Notes: a model not told the origin generated them from the letters alone. A stretch of 64,000 bases of DNA from DATBGZ01 sp036557785 (GCA_036557785.1 DATBGZ010000026.1:1-64000); one strand, 5' to 3'; shown: positions 54,624-63,909, counted from the stretch's first letter. Program-made: numbers and translations.

Positions 54624-55637
54624 GTGCCGTCCGCCGACCACGTGCCGACCCCACGGTGGTCGTCACGGCTGCATGTCGTCACCGGCAAGGGCGGCACCGG
54701 AAAGACCACCGTCGCCGCGGCGCTGGCGCTGGCGTTGGCGGCTCATGGGCGCCGAACCCTCCTGGTGGAGGTCGAGCAGCGCCAGGGCATCGCCCAGGTC
54801 TTCGATCGGGCGCCGCTGCCGTATCAGGAGCGGGCGATCGCCGCCGGATACCCGGGGACGGCCTCGGGCGGGGGCGGTGAGGTCTTCGCGCTCGCCGCGG
54901 ACGCGGAGCAGGCGCTGCTGGACTACCTGGACATGTTCTACAAGCTGGGTCGGGCGGGCCGGGCCCTGCAGAAGTTGGGCGCGATCGACTTCGCCACGAC
55001 GATCGCGCCGGGTGTGCGCGATGTGCTGCTCAGCGGCAAGATCAAGGAAGCGGTGACCCGGACCGTCGAGGGGCGGCGGGTCTACGACGCGGTCGTGCTG
55101 GACGCTCCGCCGACGGGGCGCATCGGGCGATTCCTCAATGTGACCGCGGAGACCGCTCGGCTGACCCGGGTCGGCCCGATCAAGAACCAGAGTGTGGGGG
55201 TCGCGGCCGTGCTGCGCTCCCCGGTCACGGCGGTACACGTGGTGACCCTGCTGGAGGAGATGCCCGTCCAGGAGACCACCGACGCGGTGGCCGAACTGCA
55301 GCGCCTGGACCTGCCGGTGGGCAACATCATCATCAACGCGACCCAACCCCCCCTGCTGCGGCAGGGTCGGCTGACCCGCTCGGAGGTCCGCCGCGGCCTG
55401 CTTACCGCCGGCCTGCCGTCGGAGCGTGAGGTGGTGGCGGCACTGGTCGACGAGGCGCGGGCGCACCTGGCGCGGCAGGCGCTGGAGGAGCAACTGCGCG
55501 CCGAGCTCGCGTCGTTGGGCCGGCCGCTCATCGAGCTTCCTCATCTGGTCGACGGCGTACGGCTGGAGGGTCTCTACGACCTCGCCCGGGTCCTGCTCGA
55601 GGCGCCCCGCACCGCTGCGAAGGCGCCGGCACCATGA
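54624..55637 (+). CDS. ArsA/Get3-like ATPase, first of a pair
   Basis: 337 residues, deviant-Walker P-loop GKGGTGKTT (about 21-29) and VVLDAPPTG as switch region. Corresponds to Rv3679, which with Rv3680 forms a two-subunit complex in mycobacteria. No arsenite pump or regulator gene is nearby, so arsenic export is unlikely. GTG 54624 is six bases after TAGCCT (54612-54617). It overlaps the second ATPase gene by four bases. Confidence 0.88.
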   Translation: MPSADHVPTPRWSSRLHVVTGKGGTGKTTVAAALALALAAHGRRTLLVEVEQRQGIAQVFDRAPLPYQERAIAAGYPGTASGGGGEVFALAADAEQALLDYLDMFYKLGRAGRALQKLGAIDFATTIAPGVRDVLLSGKIKEAVTRTVEGRRVYDAVVLDAPPTGRIGRFLNVTAETARLTRVGPIKNQSVGVAAVLRSPVTAVHVVTLLEEMPVQETTDAVAELQRLDLPVGNIIINATQPPLLRQGRLTRSEVRRGLLTAGLPSEREVVAALVDEARAHLARQALEEQLRAELASLGRPLIELPHLVDGVRLEGLYDLARVLLEAPRTAAKAPAP

Positions 55638-56770
55638 CCGAGGACGCTCCCACGCCGGCGCTCGCGGTCGACGATCTGCTTGCCGATCCGGAGATCCGCG
55701 TCATCGTCTGCTGTGGCTCGGGCGGCGTGGGGAAGACGACGGCCGCCGCCGCGCTCGGGGTCCGCGCGGCCGAGGTGCACGCTCGTCGCACGGTGGTGCT
55801 CACCATCGATCCGGCCCGGCGGCTCGCCCAGTCGCTCGGCTTGACCGAGCTGGACAACACACCTCGAAAAGTGCAGACCATTAAATCCGGCGAACTCTAC
55901 GCGATGATGCTCGACATGAAACGGACCTTCGACGACGTCGTGGCCGCGCACACCGACCCGCGTCGGGCGGAAGAGATCTACGTCAACCCCTTCTACCAGG
56001 CCATGAGCTCCACGTTCGCGGGCACGCAGGAGTACATGGCCATGGAGAAGCTCGGACAACTGCGCGCGCAGGACGAGTGGGACCTCATCGTCGTCGACAC
56101 GCCACCCTCGCGCTCCGCGCTGGACTTCCTCGACGCCCCCGCACGCCTGGGGCGCTTCCTGGACGGGCGCATGCTGCGCCTGCTCGCCGCGCCGGCGCGG
56201 GCCGGCGGTCGCAGTGTCTTCAGCCTCGTCACGGCCTCGTTCGGACTCTTCTCCAAGCTGATGGATAAGATCCTCGGTGCGCAGCTCATCACGGACCTGT
56301 CGGGCTTCGTGGGCGCGCTGGACTCGATGTTCGGTGGGTTCCGCGAACGGGCCGAGCAGACGTTCCGGGTGCTGCAGGCCCCGGAGACGGCGTTCCTCGT
56401 GGTCGCGGCGCCCGAGCCGGACGCGATCCGTGAGGCGGACTTCTTCGCGGGTCGGCTGGAGGCGGAGAAGATGCCGCTGGCCGGACTTCTGCTCAACCGG
56501 GTGCACTGCTCGGCCACCGACACCATCGACGGCCCCACGGCCCGACGCGCGAGCGAGTTGCTGCGAGCCGACAACCCGGTCGCCGCCGACGTACTGCTGG
56601 TCCATGCCGGGATGGTCGCGAGAGCCGAGCGCGAGCATCGGATCACGGCCCGGTTCACCCGGGCGCATCCGGCCGTACCCGTCGCCACGATCGCGGCGCA
56701 GCCCGTCGATGTCCACGATGTCGACGGGCTGCGTGCGATCGGTGAGGCGCTGGCGTCTACCCGTCAGTAG
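55634..56770 (+). CDS. ArsA/Get3-like ATPase, second of a pair
   Basis: 378 residues with the P-loop CGSGGVGKTT (about 32-41) and VVDTPPS as switch region. Corresponds to Rv3680. It is translationally coupled to the first ATPase (ATGA). Such pairs probably act as a heteromer; the client is not known from the sequence. It ends 21 bases from convergent whiB4. Confidence 0.88.
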   Translation: MTEDAPTPALAVDDLLADPEIRVIVCCGSGGVGKTTAAAALGVRAAEVHARRTVVLTIDPARRLAQSLGLTELDNTPRKVQTIKSGELYAMMLDMKRTFDDVVAAHTDPRRAEEIYVNPFYQAMSSTFAGTQEYMAMEKLGQLRAQDEWDLIVVDTPPSRSALDFLDAPARLGRFLDGRMLRLLAAPARAGGRSVFSLVTASFGLFSKLMDKILGAQLITDLSGFVGALDSMFGGFRERAEQTFRVLQAPETAFLVVAAPEPDAIREADFFAGRLEAEKMPLAGLLLNRVHCSATDTIDGPTARRASELLRADNPVAADVLLVHAGMVARAEREHRITARFTRAHPAVPVATIAAQPVDVHDVDGLRAIGEALASTRQ

Positions 56771-56791
56771 GGCAGATTCTCGGCGCGCGGC

Positions 56792-57085
56792 TCAACTGGT
56801 GACGAGTTCCTTTTCCTTCTGCCGCATCGCCGCCTCGAACATGCGACGCCAGTTCGCGACGTTGGGGTAGCGGCGCAGGAGCGCCCGTCGTTCCCGCTCG
56901 GTCATGCCGCCCCAGACCCCGAACTCGATCCGGTTGTCGAGTGCGTCCGCGAGGCACTCGTACCGGACCGGGCACCCGCGGCAGATCCGCTTCGCCACGT
57001 TCTGTTCGGCGCCCTGGACAAACAGCGCGTCCGGGTCTCCGGTGCGGCAGGCGGCTTGGCTGGGCCAGTCGGCGATCATCCCCAT
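56792..57085 (-). CDS. whiB4: WhiB family iron-sulfur regulator (WhiB4-like)
   Basis: 97 residues. Four cysteines, C13, C35, C38 and C44 (ICRGCPVRYEC), bind a 4Fe-4S cluster; GVWGGMTERER is the family turn and is followed by a basic DNA-binding tail (RRALLRRY). Position between the ArsA-like pair and ponA2 matches whiB4 (Rv3681c), a redox-sensing repressor. ATG 57085 has GGGGGAC eight bases upstream. Confidence 0.92.
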   Translation of the reverse strand: MGMIADWPSQAACRTGDPDALFVQGAEQNVAKRICRGCPVRYECLADALDNRIEFGVWGGMTERERRALLRRYPNVANWRRMFEAAMRQKEKELVTS

Positions 57086-57350
57086 GAGTCGGTGTCCCCC
57101 CTCGGTGCGTGTGTTGGCCGGTCCGTAGGACGGCCGGCGGCCTCGCCGGACCATCATGCTCCGTAGTCATGCCGTTACGCAACGTCGTCACGCAAATCCG
57201 CTAAGCCGGACATGTCAGTGCGGAACGTCAGATCGTCGGCGGCAACCTCCCCTCGCGCTCGGAGGCATCGGTGGATCCGGAGTACCCACTCACAGGAAAC
57301 CGACACGTCCGGTATGCACACGTCACGTCCGCCTCTACTACCCTGTGCGC

Positions 57351-59801
57351 GTGAAATGGTCGCGCCGGCGGGAACACAGCATCTTCACCAACGCCACGTC
57401 GCTGCTGCTCTGCGGCATCCTGGGCGGAGTCGTGGTCGCCGCGGCGGCCTTCCCCGCGATCGCGATGGGCGGACTAGCCGCCAAGGCGGGCGCCGATACC
57501 TTCGCCGAGCTGCCGAAGTCGCTCGACGTGCCCATCCCGCCCCAGATCTCCCGTCTGTACGCATCGGATGGCAAGACGCTCATCGGCAACTTCTACGACG
57601 AGAACCGCCACGACGTCCCGCTCTCGGAGATCCCCCAGGTGATGCGTGACGCGATCGTCGCCGCCGAGGACAACCGCTTCTACGACCACAACGGCGTCGA
57701 CATCAAGGGCGTCCTGCGGGCGTTCCTGCACAACAAGGCCAGCGGCGAGGACTCCGGGCAGGGGGCGTCGACGCTGACCATGCAGTACGTGCGCAACGCG
57801 CTCACCTACGGCGCGACCACACCGGCCGAGGTGCTCGCGGCGACCGAGGAGACGAACGACCGGAAGATCCGCGAAATCCGCCTCGCGCTCGGCCTCGAGC
57901 AGCTCCTCACCAAGGACCAGATCCTGCAGAACTACCTCAACATCGCCGCCTTCGGCCGCGGCGCCTACGGCATCTACGCGGCGAGCCAGGTTTACTTCGG
58001 CAAAGAGCCCAAGGACCTGACCCTGCCTGAGGCGGCCCTGCTCGCGGGCCTGCCCAAGGCCCCGAGCGAGTTCAACCCCGCGACGCCCGAGGGCGCGCCC
58101 CAGGCCCTGGCCCGACGGGCGTACGTGCTGGACCAGATGGTCAGCCTTGGCATGATCTCGGCCCAGCAGGGCGCGCTGGCGAAGGCGTCGCCGCTGGACG
58201 TCACCGGCGAGCGCACTCCCCGCGACTGCATCGCCACCACGCAGAACAACTACGGCTTCTTCTGCGACTACTTCTACCGGTGGTGGGCCGACCAGCCGGA
58301 GTTCGGCGTCGACGCGGCCGCCCGCACGGACAAGCTCAAGTCCGGCGGCTACCGGATCATCAGCACGCTCGACGTGAAGGCGCAGAAGACGGCCTACACC
58401 ACGATTCAGGACCAGCTATCGACCGGCCACTCCGACGCCCTCGTGGCCGCCGCCATCGAGCCCAACACCGGCTACGTGCGGGTGATGGCGGCCAACCGGA
58501 ACTTCAGCAACGACGACAGCCACAACGGCAAGAGCACCGATCCGGCCAAACGTAAGGCGGGCATCAAGGGCACGTATCCGAACACGACCAATCCGCTGCT
58601 CTCCGGGGGTGACGACATCTCCGGGTTCAAGGCGGGCTCGACGTTCAAGCTCTTCACCCTGCTCGCCGCGCTGCAGAACGGCTATCCACTCAGCTACACG
58701 ATCAACGTGACCACCCCGTACCACTCGAAGTACGTCCTGCAGTCCAGAACGTCGTCGGCGTGTTCCGACCTGCACTGGTGCCCGAAGAACGACAGCACCA
58801 GTGAGGTTGGCCCCTACAACATGTGGACCGGTCTTGGCCGCTCGGTCAACACGTTCTTCGTCCCGTTGATCGAGCGCGTCGGCGCGAGCAAGGCGATCGC
58901 GATGGCGGAGCGCCTGGGCATCCACTTCCGCAACCAGGGTGACCGCGACTTCGTCGCCCTTGGGGACGGCGCGGGGCCGTTCACCCTTGGCGTCACCGAC
59001 GTCGTTCCCCTCGAGCTCGCGGACGCCTACGCCACCGTCGCCGCCGAGGGCGTCTACTGCGAGCCCCTGCCCGTGGTGACATTGTTCGACGTCCAGGGCG
59101 ACGAGGTCAGCGACGTGACCGAGCCACGGTGCAAGCAGGCCATCAGCCGGGACATCGCCCTCGCCGCGGCCGACGCCCTGCACTGCCCGGTCCGGATGCC
59201 CGGCGGCACCGGGCACTGCAACGGCAGCACCGCGGTCTACGACTCACCCGGGATCGTCAAGAAGCCCGTGATCGGCAAGACCGGCACGTCGGACGAGGGG
59301 TGGACGAAGAGCTACATCCTCTCGACCAAACAGCTCACCATCGCCGCGGTCCTCGCCAACCCCGACTTCGCGGAGACGCCCCACCACGGCGCCATCACGT
59401 CGGTACCGCAGGTCGTCGCGAACAACACGCTGCGCGACTTCATGAAGGGCAAGCCCTCGCAGAACTGGGATCTGCCGCCCTCGATCCTGGTCACGGGCAA
59501 GCAGGTCGCCATTCCCAACGTCGTCTGCAAGTCGGTCGACGACGCCACCGCCCTGGTCCGGGGCGCCGGTTTCACCGTCTCGGTGTCGAGCACGCCGGTC
59601 ACCTCCGACTGCGCCAAGGGCACCGTGGCGGGCACCGACCCCTCCGGCCACACGGCCAAGGGCAGCGACGTGCAACTGATCCTGAGCGACGGACCCGCCC
59701 CGGGTGGCGGGGGAGGTGGCGGACCCGGAGACGGCGGTGGCGGACCCGGCGGGGGTGGTGGCGGCGGCGGCATCCCACCGCCAACACCGCCGACTCACTG
59801 A
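57351..59801 (+). CDS. ponA2: bifunctional penicillin-binding protein (class A) with PASTA domain
   Basis: 816 residues. A short cytosolic start and one membrane helix (about 16-40) precede the glycosyltransferase domain (EDNRFYDHNG, about 106-115). The transpeptidase domain has S430-T-F-K433, S498-V-N500 and K643-T-G. A single PASTA domain follows (about 705-775), then a Gly/Pro-rich tail. It polymerises and cross-links peptidoglycan. GTG 57351 is six bases after TACCCT with no Shine-Dalgarno sequence. The order whiB4-ponA2 is as in Rv3681c-Rv3682. Confidence 0.95.
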   Translation: MKWSRRREHSIFTNATSLLLCGILGGVVVAAAAFPAIAMGGLAAKAGADTFAELPKSLDVPIPPQISRLYASDGKTLIGNFYDENRHDVPLSEIPQVMRDAIVAAEDNRFYDHNGVDIKGVLRAFLHNKASGEDSGQGASTLTMQYVRNALTYGATTPAEVLAATEETNDRKIREIRLALGLEQLLTKDQILQNYLNIAAFGRGAYGIYAASQVYFGKEPKDLTLPEAALLAGLPKAPSEFNPATPEGAPQALARRAYVLDQMVSLGMISAQQGALAKASPLDVTGERTPRDCIATTQNNYGFFCDYFYRWWADQPEFGVDAAARTDKLKSGGYRIISTLDVKAQKTAYTTIQDQLSTGHSDALVAAAIEPNTGYVRVMAANRNFSNDDSHNGKSTDPAKRKAGIKGTYPNTTNPLLSGGDDISGFKAGSTFKLFTLLAALQNGYPLSYTINVTTPYHSKYVLQSRTSSACSDLHWCPKNDSTSEVGPYNMWTGLGRSVNTFFVPLIERVGASKAIAMAERLGIHFRNQGDRDFVALGDGAGPFTLGVTDVVPLELADAYATVAAEGVYCEPLPVVTLFDVQGDEVSDVTEPRCKQAISRDIALAAADALHCPVRMPGGTGHCNGSTAVYDSPGIVKKPVIGKTGTSDEGWTKSYILSTKQLTIAAVLANPDFAETPHHGAITSVPQVVANNTLRDFMKGKPSQNWDLPPSILVTGKQVAIPNVVCKSVDDATALVRGAGFTVSVSSTPVTSDCAKGTVAGTDPSGHTAKGSDVQLILSDGPAPGGGGGGGPGDGGGGPGGGGGGGGIPPPTPPTH

Positions 59802-59806
59802 GTACG

Positions 59807-59849
59807 GCACCAAGCCGTACGGCCTCGCGTTGGCCGTACGGCTTGGTGC
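59807..59849. terminator. perfect 18-bp stem-loop between convergent ponA2 and the GatB/YqeY gene
   Basis: GCACCAAGCCGTACGGCC (59807-59824) and its exact reverse complement (59832-59849) enclose a seven-base loop. It lies in the 54-base gap between two convergent genes. No U-run follows, but the stem is very stable. A bidirectional terminator is the simplest reading. Confidence 0.75.
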
Positions 59850-59855
59850 GGCGGC

Positions 59856-60311
59856 CTAGCCCGCGAGCTGCCGGCGTACCTCGGCCGCGACGCGACCGCC
59901 TTCGGCCCGGCCTGCGACCGCGGCCTGGACCGCCTTCATGGCCGGGCCCATCTGCGCCGGCTCGGTGAACCCACCGCTCTTCAGCGCCTGCGCCACGACC
60001 GAGGCGATCTCCTCGTCGGTGAGCTGCTGAGGCAGGTACCTGCCGATGACCTCTTCCTCGGCGAGCTCCTTAGCGGCCGAGGCGCCACGGCCGGCGTCGG
60101 AGAACGCGGTGGCCGCCTCGCGACGCTTCTTGGCTTCCTTCGTGAGCACGGCGAGCACCTCGTCGTCGGAGAGGTCACGGGCCTGCTTGCCGGCGACCTC
60201 GGCGTTGCGGACCGCGGCCAGCGCCATCCGCAGGGTCGACGTGACCAGCTCCTCGCGGGCTTTCATCGACTCCCGAAGATCTGCTTCGAGCCGTGCCTTG
60301 AGCGTGCTCAT
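59856..60311 (-). CDS. GatB/YqeY domain protein
   Basis: 151 residues of the YqeY family: LKARLEADLRESMKAREE at the start, RREAATAF, GRYLPQQLTDEE and the C-terminal GRAEGGRVAAEV. The domain is also found at the C-terminus of GatB, where it binds tRNA; the free-standing protein's role is unknown. ATG 60311 is seven bases after TAGCGT, so it is probably leaderless. Confidence 0.9.
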   Translation of the reverse strand: MSTLKARLEADLRESMKAREELVTSTLRMALAAVRNAEVAGKQARDLSDDEVLAVLTKEAKKRREAATAFSDAGRGASAAKELAEEEVIGRYLPQQLTDEEIASVVAQALKSGGFTEPAQMGPAMKAVQAAVAGRAEGGRVAAEVRRQLAG

Positions 60312-60375
60312 GTCGCGCACGCTACTGCAGAGCCGATCGGATCTCGACCACGTTCGGCGGTACCCTTTCTGAATC

Positions 60376-61269
60376 ATGAGCACGCGCACGGTACTCCAGG
60401 TCGCGGCGGGGCTCGCGGCGGTCGGCGCGGCAACGCTCGCCTACGCTTCCCTGGTCGAGCGGAACCTCTATACGCTGCGGCGCTTCGACGTGCCCGTGCT
60501 CGAGCCGGACGAGGAGCCGCTGCGGGTCCTGCACCTGTCCGACCTGCACCTCATGCCGGCGCAGCGGCGCAAACAGCGGTGGGTGTCCGACCTCGCCGGC
60601 CTGGACCCGGATCTGGTCGTGGTGACCGGCGACAACTGGGCCCACCCGGACGCGCTGACCGCGGTCGCGCGCGCGTACGGTCCGCTGCTCGACCACCCGG
60701 GCGCGTTCGTCTTCGGCTCCAACGACTACACCGGACCGGTCTTCAAGAACCCGTTCGGGTACTTCGACCGCGACCGCGAGTACGTGCATGGGGTCGAGCT
60801 GCCGGTCGAGCAACTGCGGGCGCTGTTCGTCTCGCACGGCTGGGCCGACCTGAACAACGCCCGGACGACCCTCAAGGCCGGCGGCCGTACGGTCGAGCTG
60901 ATCGGGGTCGACGATCCGCACCTGCATCGCGACCGCTACGCCTCCGTGGCCGGGCCAGCCGCCGCCACTGCCGACCTGCACATCGGGATCACCCACACGC
61001 CCGAACCCTCCGTCCTCGACGCGATGGCCGACGACGGCTTCACGCTGCTGCTGGCCGGCCACACCCACGGCGGCCAGGTCCGCGTCCCCGGCGTCGGCGC
61101 CCTGGTCACCAACTGTGGGCTGCCCCGGCGCATGGCCCGGGGCCTGCACCGCTGGCCCGCCTCCCCCGCCTGGCTGCACGTCTCAGCGGGCCTCGGCACA
61201 CACCCCACCGCGCCGGTCCGCTTCGCCTGCCCGCCCGAGGCAAGCCTGCTCACCCTCGTCCCGCGCTGA
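60376..61269 (+). CDS. metallophosphoesterase (calcineurin-like)
   Basis: 297 residues. An N-terminal membrane anchor (about 5-25) is followed by the phosphoesterase motifs HLSDLHL, VVTGDNW, FGSNDY and GHTHGGQ. The family (YkuE/YaeI type, Rv3683) acts on phospho-compounds near the membrane. ATG 60376 is nine bases after TACCCT. The next feature is tRNA-Pro. Confidence 0.9.
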   Translation: MSTRTVLQVAAGLAAVGAATLAYASLVERNLYTLRRFDVPVLEPDEEPLRVLHLSDLHLMPAQRRKQRWVSDLAGLDPDLVVVTGDNWAHPDALTAVARAYGPLLDHPGAFVFGSNDYTGPVFKNPFGYFDRDREYVHGVELPVEQLRALFVSHGWADLNNARTTLKAGGRTVELIGVDDPHLHRDRYASVAGPAAATADLHIGITHTPEPSVLDAMADDGFTLLLAGHTHGGQVRVPGVGALVTNCGLPRRMARGLHRWPASPAWLHVSAGLGTHPTAPVRFACPPEASLLTLVPR

Positions 61270-61365
61270 GGCTGCCGGGCGCTGATACCCGGGTGAGCCG
61301 CGCCGACCTCGTGGGCTACGATGGCCCGGCGCGTACGCGAGCCGGTAGCGGCTCCCGTACGGGTT

Positions 61366-61442
61366 CGGGGTGTAGCGCAGCTTGGCAGCGCGCTTCGTTC
61401 GGGACGAAGAGGTCGTGGGTTCAAATCCCGCCACCCCGACCA
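61366..61442 (+). tRNA. tRNA-Pro (anticodon CGG)
   Basis: A full cloverleaf of 77 bases including encoded CCA. Acceptor stem CGGGGTG/CACCCCG, D stem GCGC/GCGC, anticodon stem CTTCG/CGAAG with loop TTCGGGA (anticodon CGG, reading CCG) and T arm GTGGG-TTCAAAT-CCCGC. All stems pair. Confidence 0.96.
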
Positions 61443-61459
61443 AAGAACCGCAGGTCAGA

Positions 61460-61487
61460 GGCCATTTCCCAAGATCGGGACGTGGCC
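61460..61487 (+). terminator. hairpin after tRNA-Pro
   Basis: GGCCA...TGGCC outer arms and TCCC...GGGA inner arms (separated by a two-by-two mismatch) around AAGATC form a hairpin 18 bases after the tRNA. The stretch TTGTTGACGTTT that follows is T-rich. A terminator for the tRNA is likely. Confidence 0.5.
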
Positions 61488-61610
61488 TTGTTGACGTTTG
61501 ACCCTGGACTCTGCGTCAGCGGCCCACACAATGCGACACGCGCAAGCCCGTTCTACAGCGGTAGCGGGAGCGTGACTGGGCCGTGGCCCACGGCCTCGAC
61601 CCTGGTCAAT

Positions 61611-62132
61611 GTGAAGAGATGGTTGCGCCGTCCGCTCGTTGTGCTGGCCGCCGTGACGGTGAGCTGCTTCGCGGGATCCGGGTTGGTCCACAGCGGGGAG
61701 GAGCAGAACCTGCGTGCGATCGGCGAGGTCACGGCCCTCTCCGACATCAACCAGACGGGACAGGTGCTGGTACGGGTCGAGCGGGACGGCCATACAACGT
61801 GGTGGTCGGTAGACGACACCACCGAGGCAACCTGGCTCACCGATCCCATCGAGACTGTTCCATCGAGCCAAGACTGCGCAGGCCAGATCTGCTACCGCGT
61901 GGCCGGCGATGCGCTTCGGGTTGACGTCAGCCAGGACGGTGGTGCGACCTACACTGTCGCCTGGCAGATCGATGGCGACGCATATAATCTGCTGGCGCAC
62001 ACGTATCCGGATCTGGGGGACGCGGCCCAGCACCTCTCCTCCCGATCCGTGGTCGTGCACGCGACCGCCAATGGCTACGTGGTGTTCGTCGCCAACGGGC
62101 GTGACGGCCTGCTCTTCCGCGACGAAGGCTGA
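61611..62132 (+). CDS. exported protein of unknown function
   Basis: 173 residues from GTG 61611. A basic start (KRWLRRP) and hydrophobic stretch form a signal peptide; the cysteine in VTVSCFAG is not a proper lipobox. The mature part is beta-rich, with VDVSQDGGATYTV resembling the Asp-box (SxDGGxTW) of BNR/sialidase-like propellers, though it is too short for a whole propeller. A pair of cysteines (DCAGQICY) may be bridged. The base composition is lower in GC than in the genes to the left. No ribosome-binding site is evident, so the start is uncertain. Confidence 0.5.
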   Translation: MKRWLRRPLVVLAAVTVSCFAGSGLVHSGEEQNLRAIGEVTALSDINQTGQVLVRVERDGHTTWWSVDDTTEATWLTDPIETVPSSQDCAGQICYRVAGDALRVDVSQDGGATYTVAWQIDGDAYNLLAHTYPDLGDAAQHLSSRSVVVHATANGYVVFVANGRDGLLFRDEG

Positions 62133-62405
62133 TCTCCCTCGGCGTAGGCATCTACACATCGCTCTGGCTCGTCCGTGGCGCCCGGCCGCCGCGTGCCATG
62201 CCCTTGGCGTCCGGCTTGAACGACGAGATCGTCGAGCGGCAGGGAGAAGTCGGTCCGGACGTTGCAGGAACCCGTCCAACTCACGGGCTCTCGGCACTGT
62301 CCGAGGCCCGAGACCAAACACGTGCTGGCCACCTGATGCCGCTTCGGGCCTGAATCGGTGGCGAGGACAGTCGTGGTTCGGCGGAGCATCGTGGCGCCGT
62401 AGTGT
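62133..62405. other. non-coding gap, nothing recognised
   Basis: About 270 bases between the exported protein and the ATPase operator. I see no RNA gene, repeat or credible small frame. Confidence 0.4.
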
Positions 62406-62437
62406 GGAAGTGTAGTTCCTGGAAGTATACTTCCAGG
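62406..62437. promoter_or_regulatory. probable operator: perfect 20-bp palindrome with a degenerate upstream copy
   Basis: CCTGGAAGTATACTTCCAGG (62418-62437) is a perfect palindrome ending two bases before the ATPase start. Fifteen bases upstream the core recurs imperfectly as GGAAGTGTAGTTCC (62406-62419). Two in-phase sites overlapping the start of a gene suggest repression by a dimeric DNA-binding protein, possibly the ATPase itself. Confidence 0.65.
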
Positions 62438-62439
62438 TC

Positions 62440-63909
62440 ATGGTAGCGAAGCCTGACTGGATCTTCGATCGGGTGAGCGAGTGGGACGCGCTCGCCGACT
62501 TCGCCGCAACTGGCCGGTCGGGACGCCCTGGGGCGACGCTCGGCGTGGTGAGCGGGCGGCGCCGCCAGGGAAAGAGCTTCCTCTTGCAGGCGCTCGCCGA
62601 AGCCACGGGTGGGATGTACTTCGCCGCGACCGAGGCGACGGAGGCCGAGTCGCTGCGGCTGTTTGCCGCGGCCGTGGCGCGGCACACGGGGTCGGTTCCT
62701 GAGATCCCGTTCCGGGACTGGAACGACGCGATCGCCTATCTTTTCACCGCGTTCCGGGATCGCCGGGAGGTCGCGATCATCGACGAGTTCCCATTCCTTA
62801 CCAGGATGTCGCCGGCCCTTCCGTCGATCATCCAGAGAGAGCTCGGTCCGGGCGGTTCGGGCTCGGCGAGTCAGGCGCGAATGATCCTCTGTGGTTCTGC
62901 CATGGCAGTGATGGGGAAGATACTGGCCGGGCACGCGCCGCTGCGGGGCCGGGCGGGTCTGGAGCTCGTGATCCAGCCATTCGATTACCGCCAGGCCGCC
63001 CGGTTCTGGGGGATCCAGGATCCGCGCCTCGCGATCCGTCTCCACGCCATCGTCGGCGGCACGCCGGCGTACCGACATGAGTTCACCCGAGGTGAGTCGC
63101 CGGCCAGTCTCGCTGGGTTCGACCAGTGGGTCATCCGCAACGTTCTCGACCGGCGCACGCCGATGTTCCGTGAGGCCCGATATCTGCTCGCCGAGGAGTC
63201 GGACATCCGTGAACCGGGGATCTACCACTCCGTTCTGGCCGCGATCACCCACGGAAGCACGACCAGCAGCGCCATCGCCTCGTTCATTGGACGCAAGGCG
63301 GATCAGATCACACACCCGCTCAACGTCCTCGAGGACGCGGCCCTGATCCGGCGGCAGCGCGACGTCTTCCGAGCCGGGCGGACCCGCTATCGAATCGTCG
63401 AGCCTCTCATCGTCTTCTACGAGGCGATCATGCGTCGACGGTGGCCCGAGCTTGAACTCGGACGGGCCAAACAGGTCTGGGACTCCTCGCGCGCCATCTT
63501 CCAGTCGCAGGTCATGGGCCCCCAGTTCGAGGCGGTCTGCCGCGATTTCGCCGGCAGGTCCGGGCAGGCGCTGTTCGGTGACCACCCGGCCGAGGTCGGT
63601 TCGGGTGTCGTCAACGACGCTAAGGAGCGCACCCAGATCGAGGTCGATGTCGCCGTGTTCGCGCCACAAAAGCCGGGAAAGCCTGCGCGGGTGCTCTCGC
63701 TCGGCGAGGCGAAATGGGGTGAGACCATGGACGGCCGCCACGTGAACCGGTTGGCCCGTGCACGCGACCTCCTCACCGCTGCCGGCTACGACACAAGCCA
63801 GACGGTCTTGGCGTGCTATTCCGCCGCGGGCTTCGCCGACGGCATGACGGACGGCGGTGACGTCCGGCTCGTCGGGCTCGACCAGCTCTACGAGGGCGAC
63901 CTGCCGTAG
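62440..63909 (+). CDS. archaeal-type ATPase with winged helix and DUF234 nuclease-like domain
   Basis: 489 residues. The P-loop ATPase domain (ATPase_2 type) has SGRRRQGKS (38-46) and VAIIDEF (about 108-114). A winged-helix region follows (about 255-305: TTSSAIASFIGRKADQ, then LEDAALIRR). The C-terminal DUF234 region holds IEVDVAVF and LSLGEAKW, a D...ExK arrangement like PD-(D/E)XK nucleases. The family is common in archaea and sporadic in actinobacteria; its function is unsettled. The start lies just after a palindromic operator. There is no partner gene except the broken XRE frame on the other strand, which overlaps its 3' end. Confidence 0.85.
   Translation: MVAKPDWIFDRVSEWDALADFAATGRSGRPGATLGVVSGRRRQGKSFLLQALAEATGGMYFAATEATEAESLRLFAAAVARHTGSVPEIPFRDWNDAIAYLFTAFRDRREVAIIDEFPFLTRMSPALPSIIQRELGPGGSGSASQARMILCGSAMAVMGKILAGHAPLRGRAGLELVIQPFDYRQAARFWGIQDPRLAIRLHAIVGGTPAYRHEFTRGESPASLAGFDQWVIRNVLDRRTPMFREARYLLAEESDIREPGIYHSVLAAITHGSTTSSAIASFIGRKADQITHPLNVLEDAALIRRQRDVFRAGRTRYRIVEPLIVFYEAIMRRRWPELELGRAKQVWDSSRAIFQSQVMGPQFEAVCRDFAGRSGQALFGDHPAEVGSGVVNDAKERTQIEVDVAVFAPQKPGKPARVLSLGEAKWGETMDGRHVNRLARARDLLTAAGYDTSQTVLACYSAAGFADGMTDGGDVRLVGLDQLYEGDLP

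Noticed and set aside
53862..61269. Arsenic resistance operon suggested by ArsA-like ATPases
   Set aside because: No ArsB/Acr3, ArsC, ArsR or ArsD genes nearby; the pair matches the Rv3679-Rv3680 context instead.
60579..61610. Open plus-strand frame running through the phosphoesterase gene and tRNA-Pro into the exported protein
   Set aside because: The part before 61611 is a shadow of the phosphoesterase and crosses a tRNA; only the last third has a signal peptide and credible protein.
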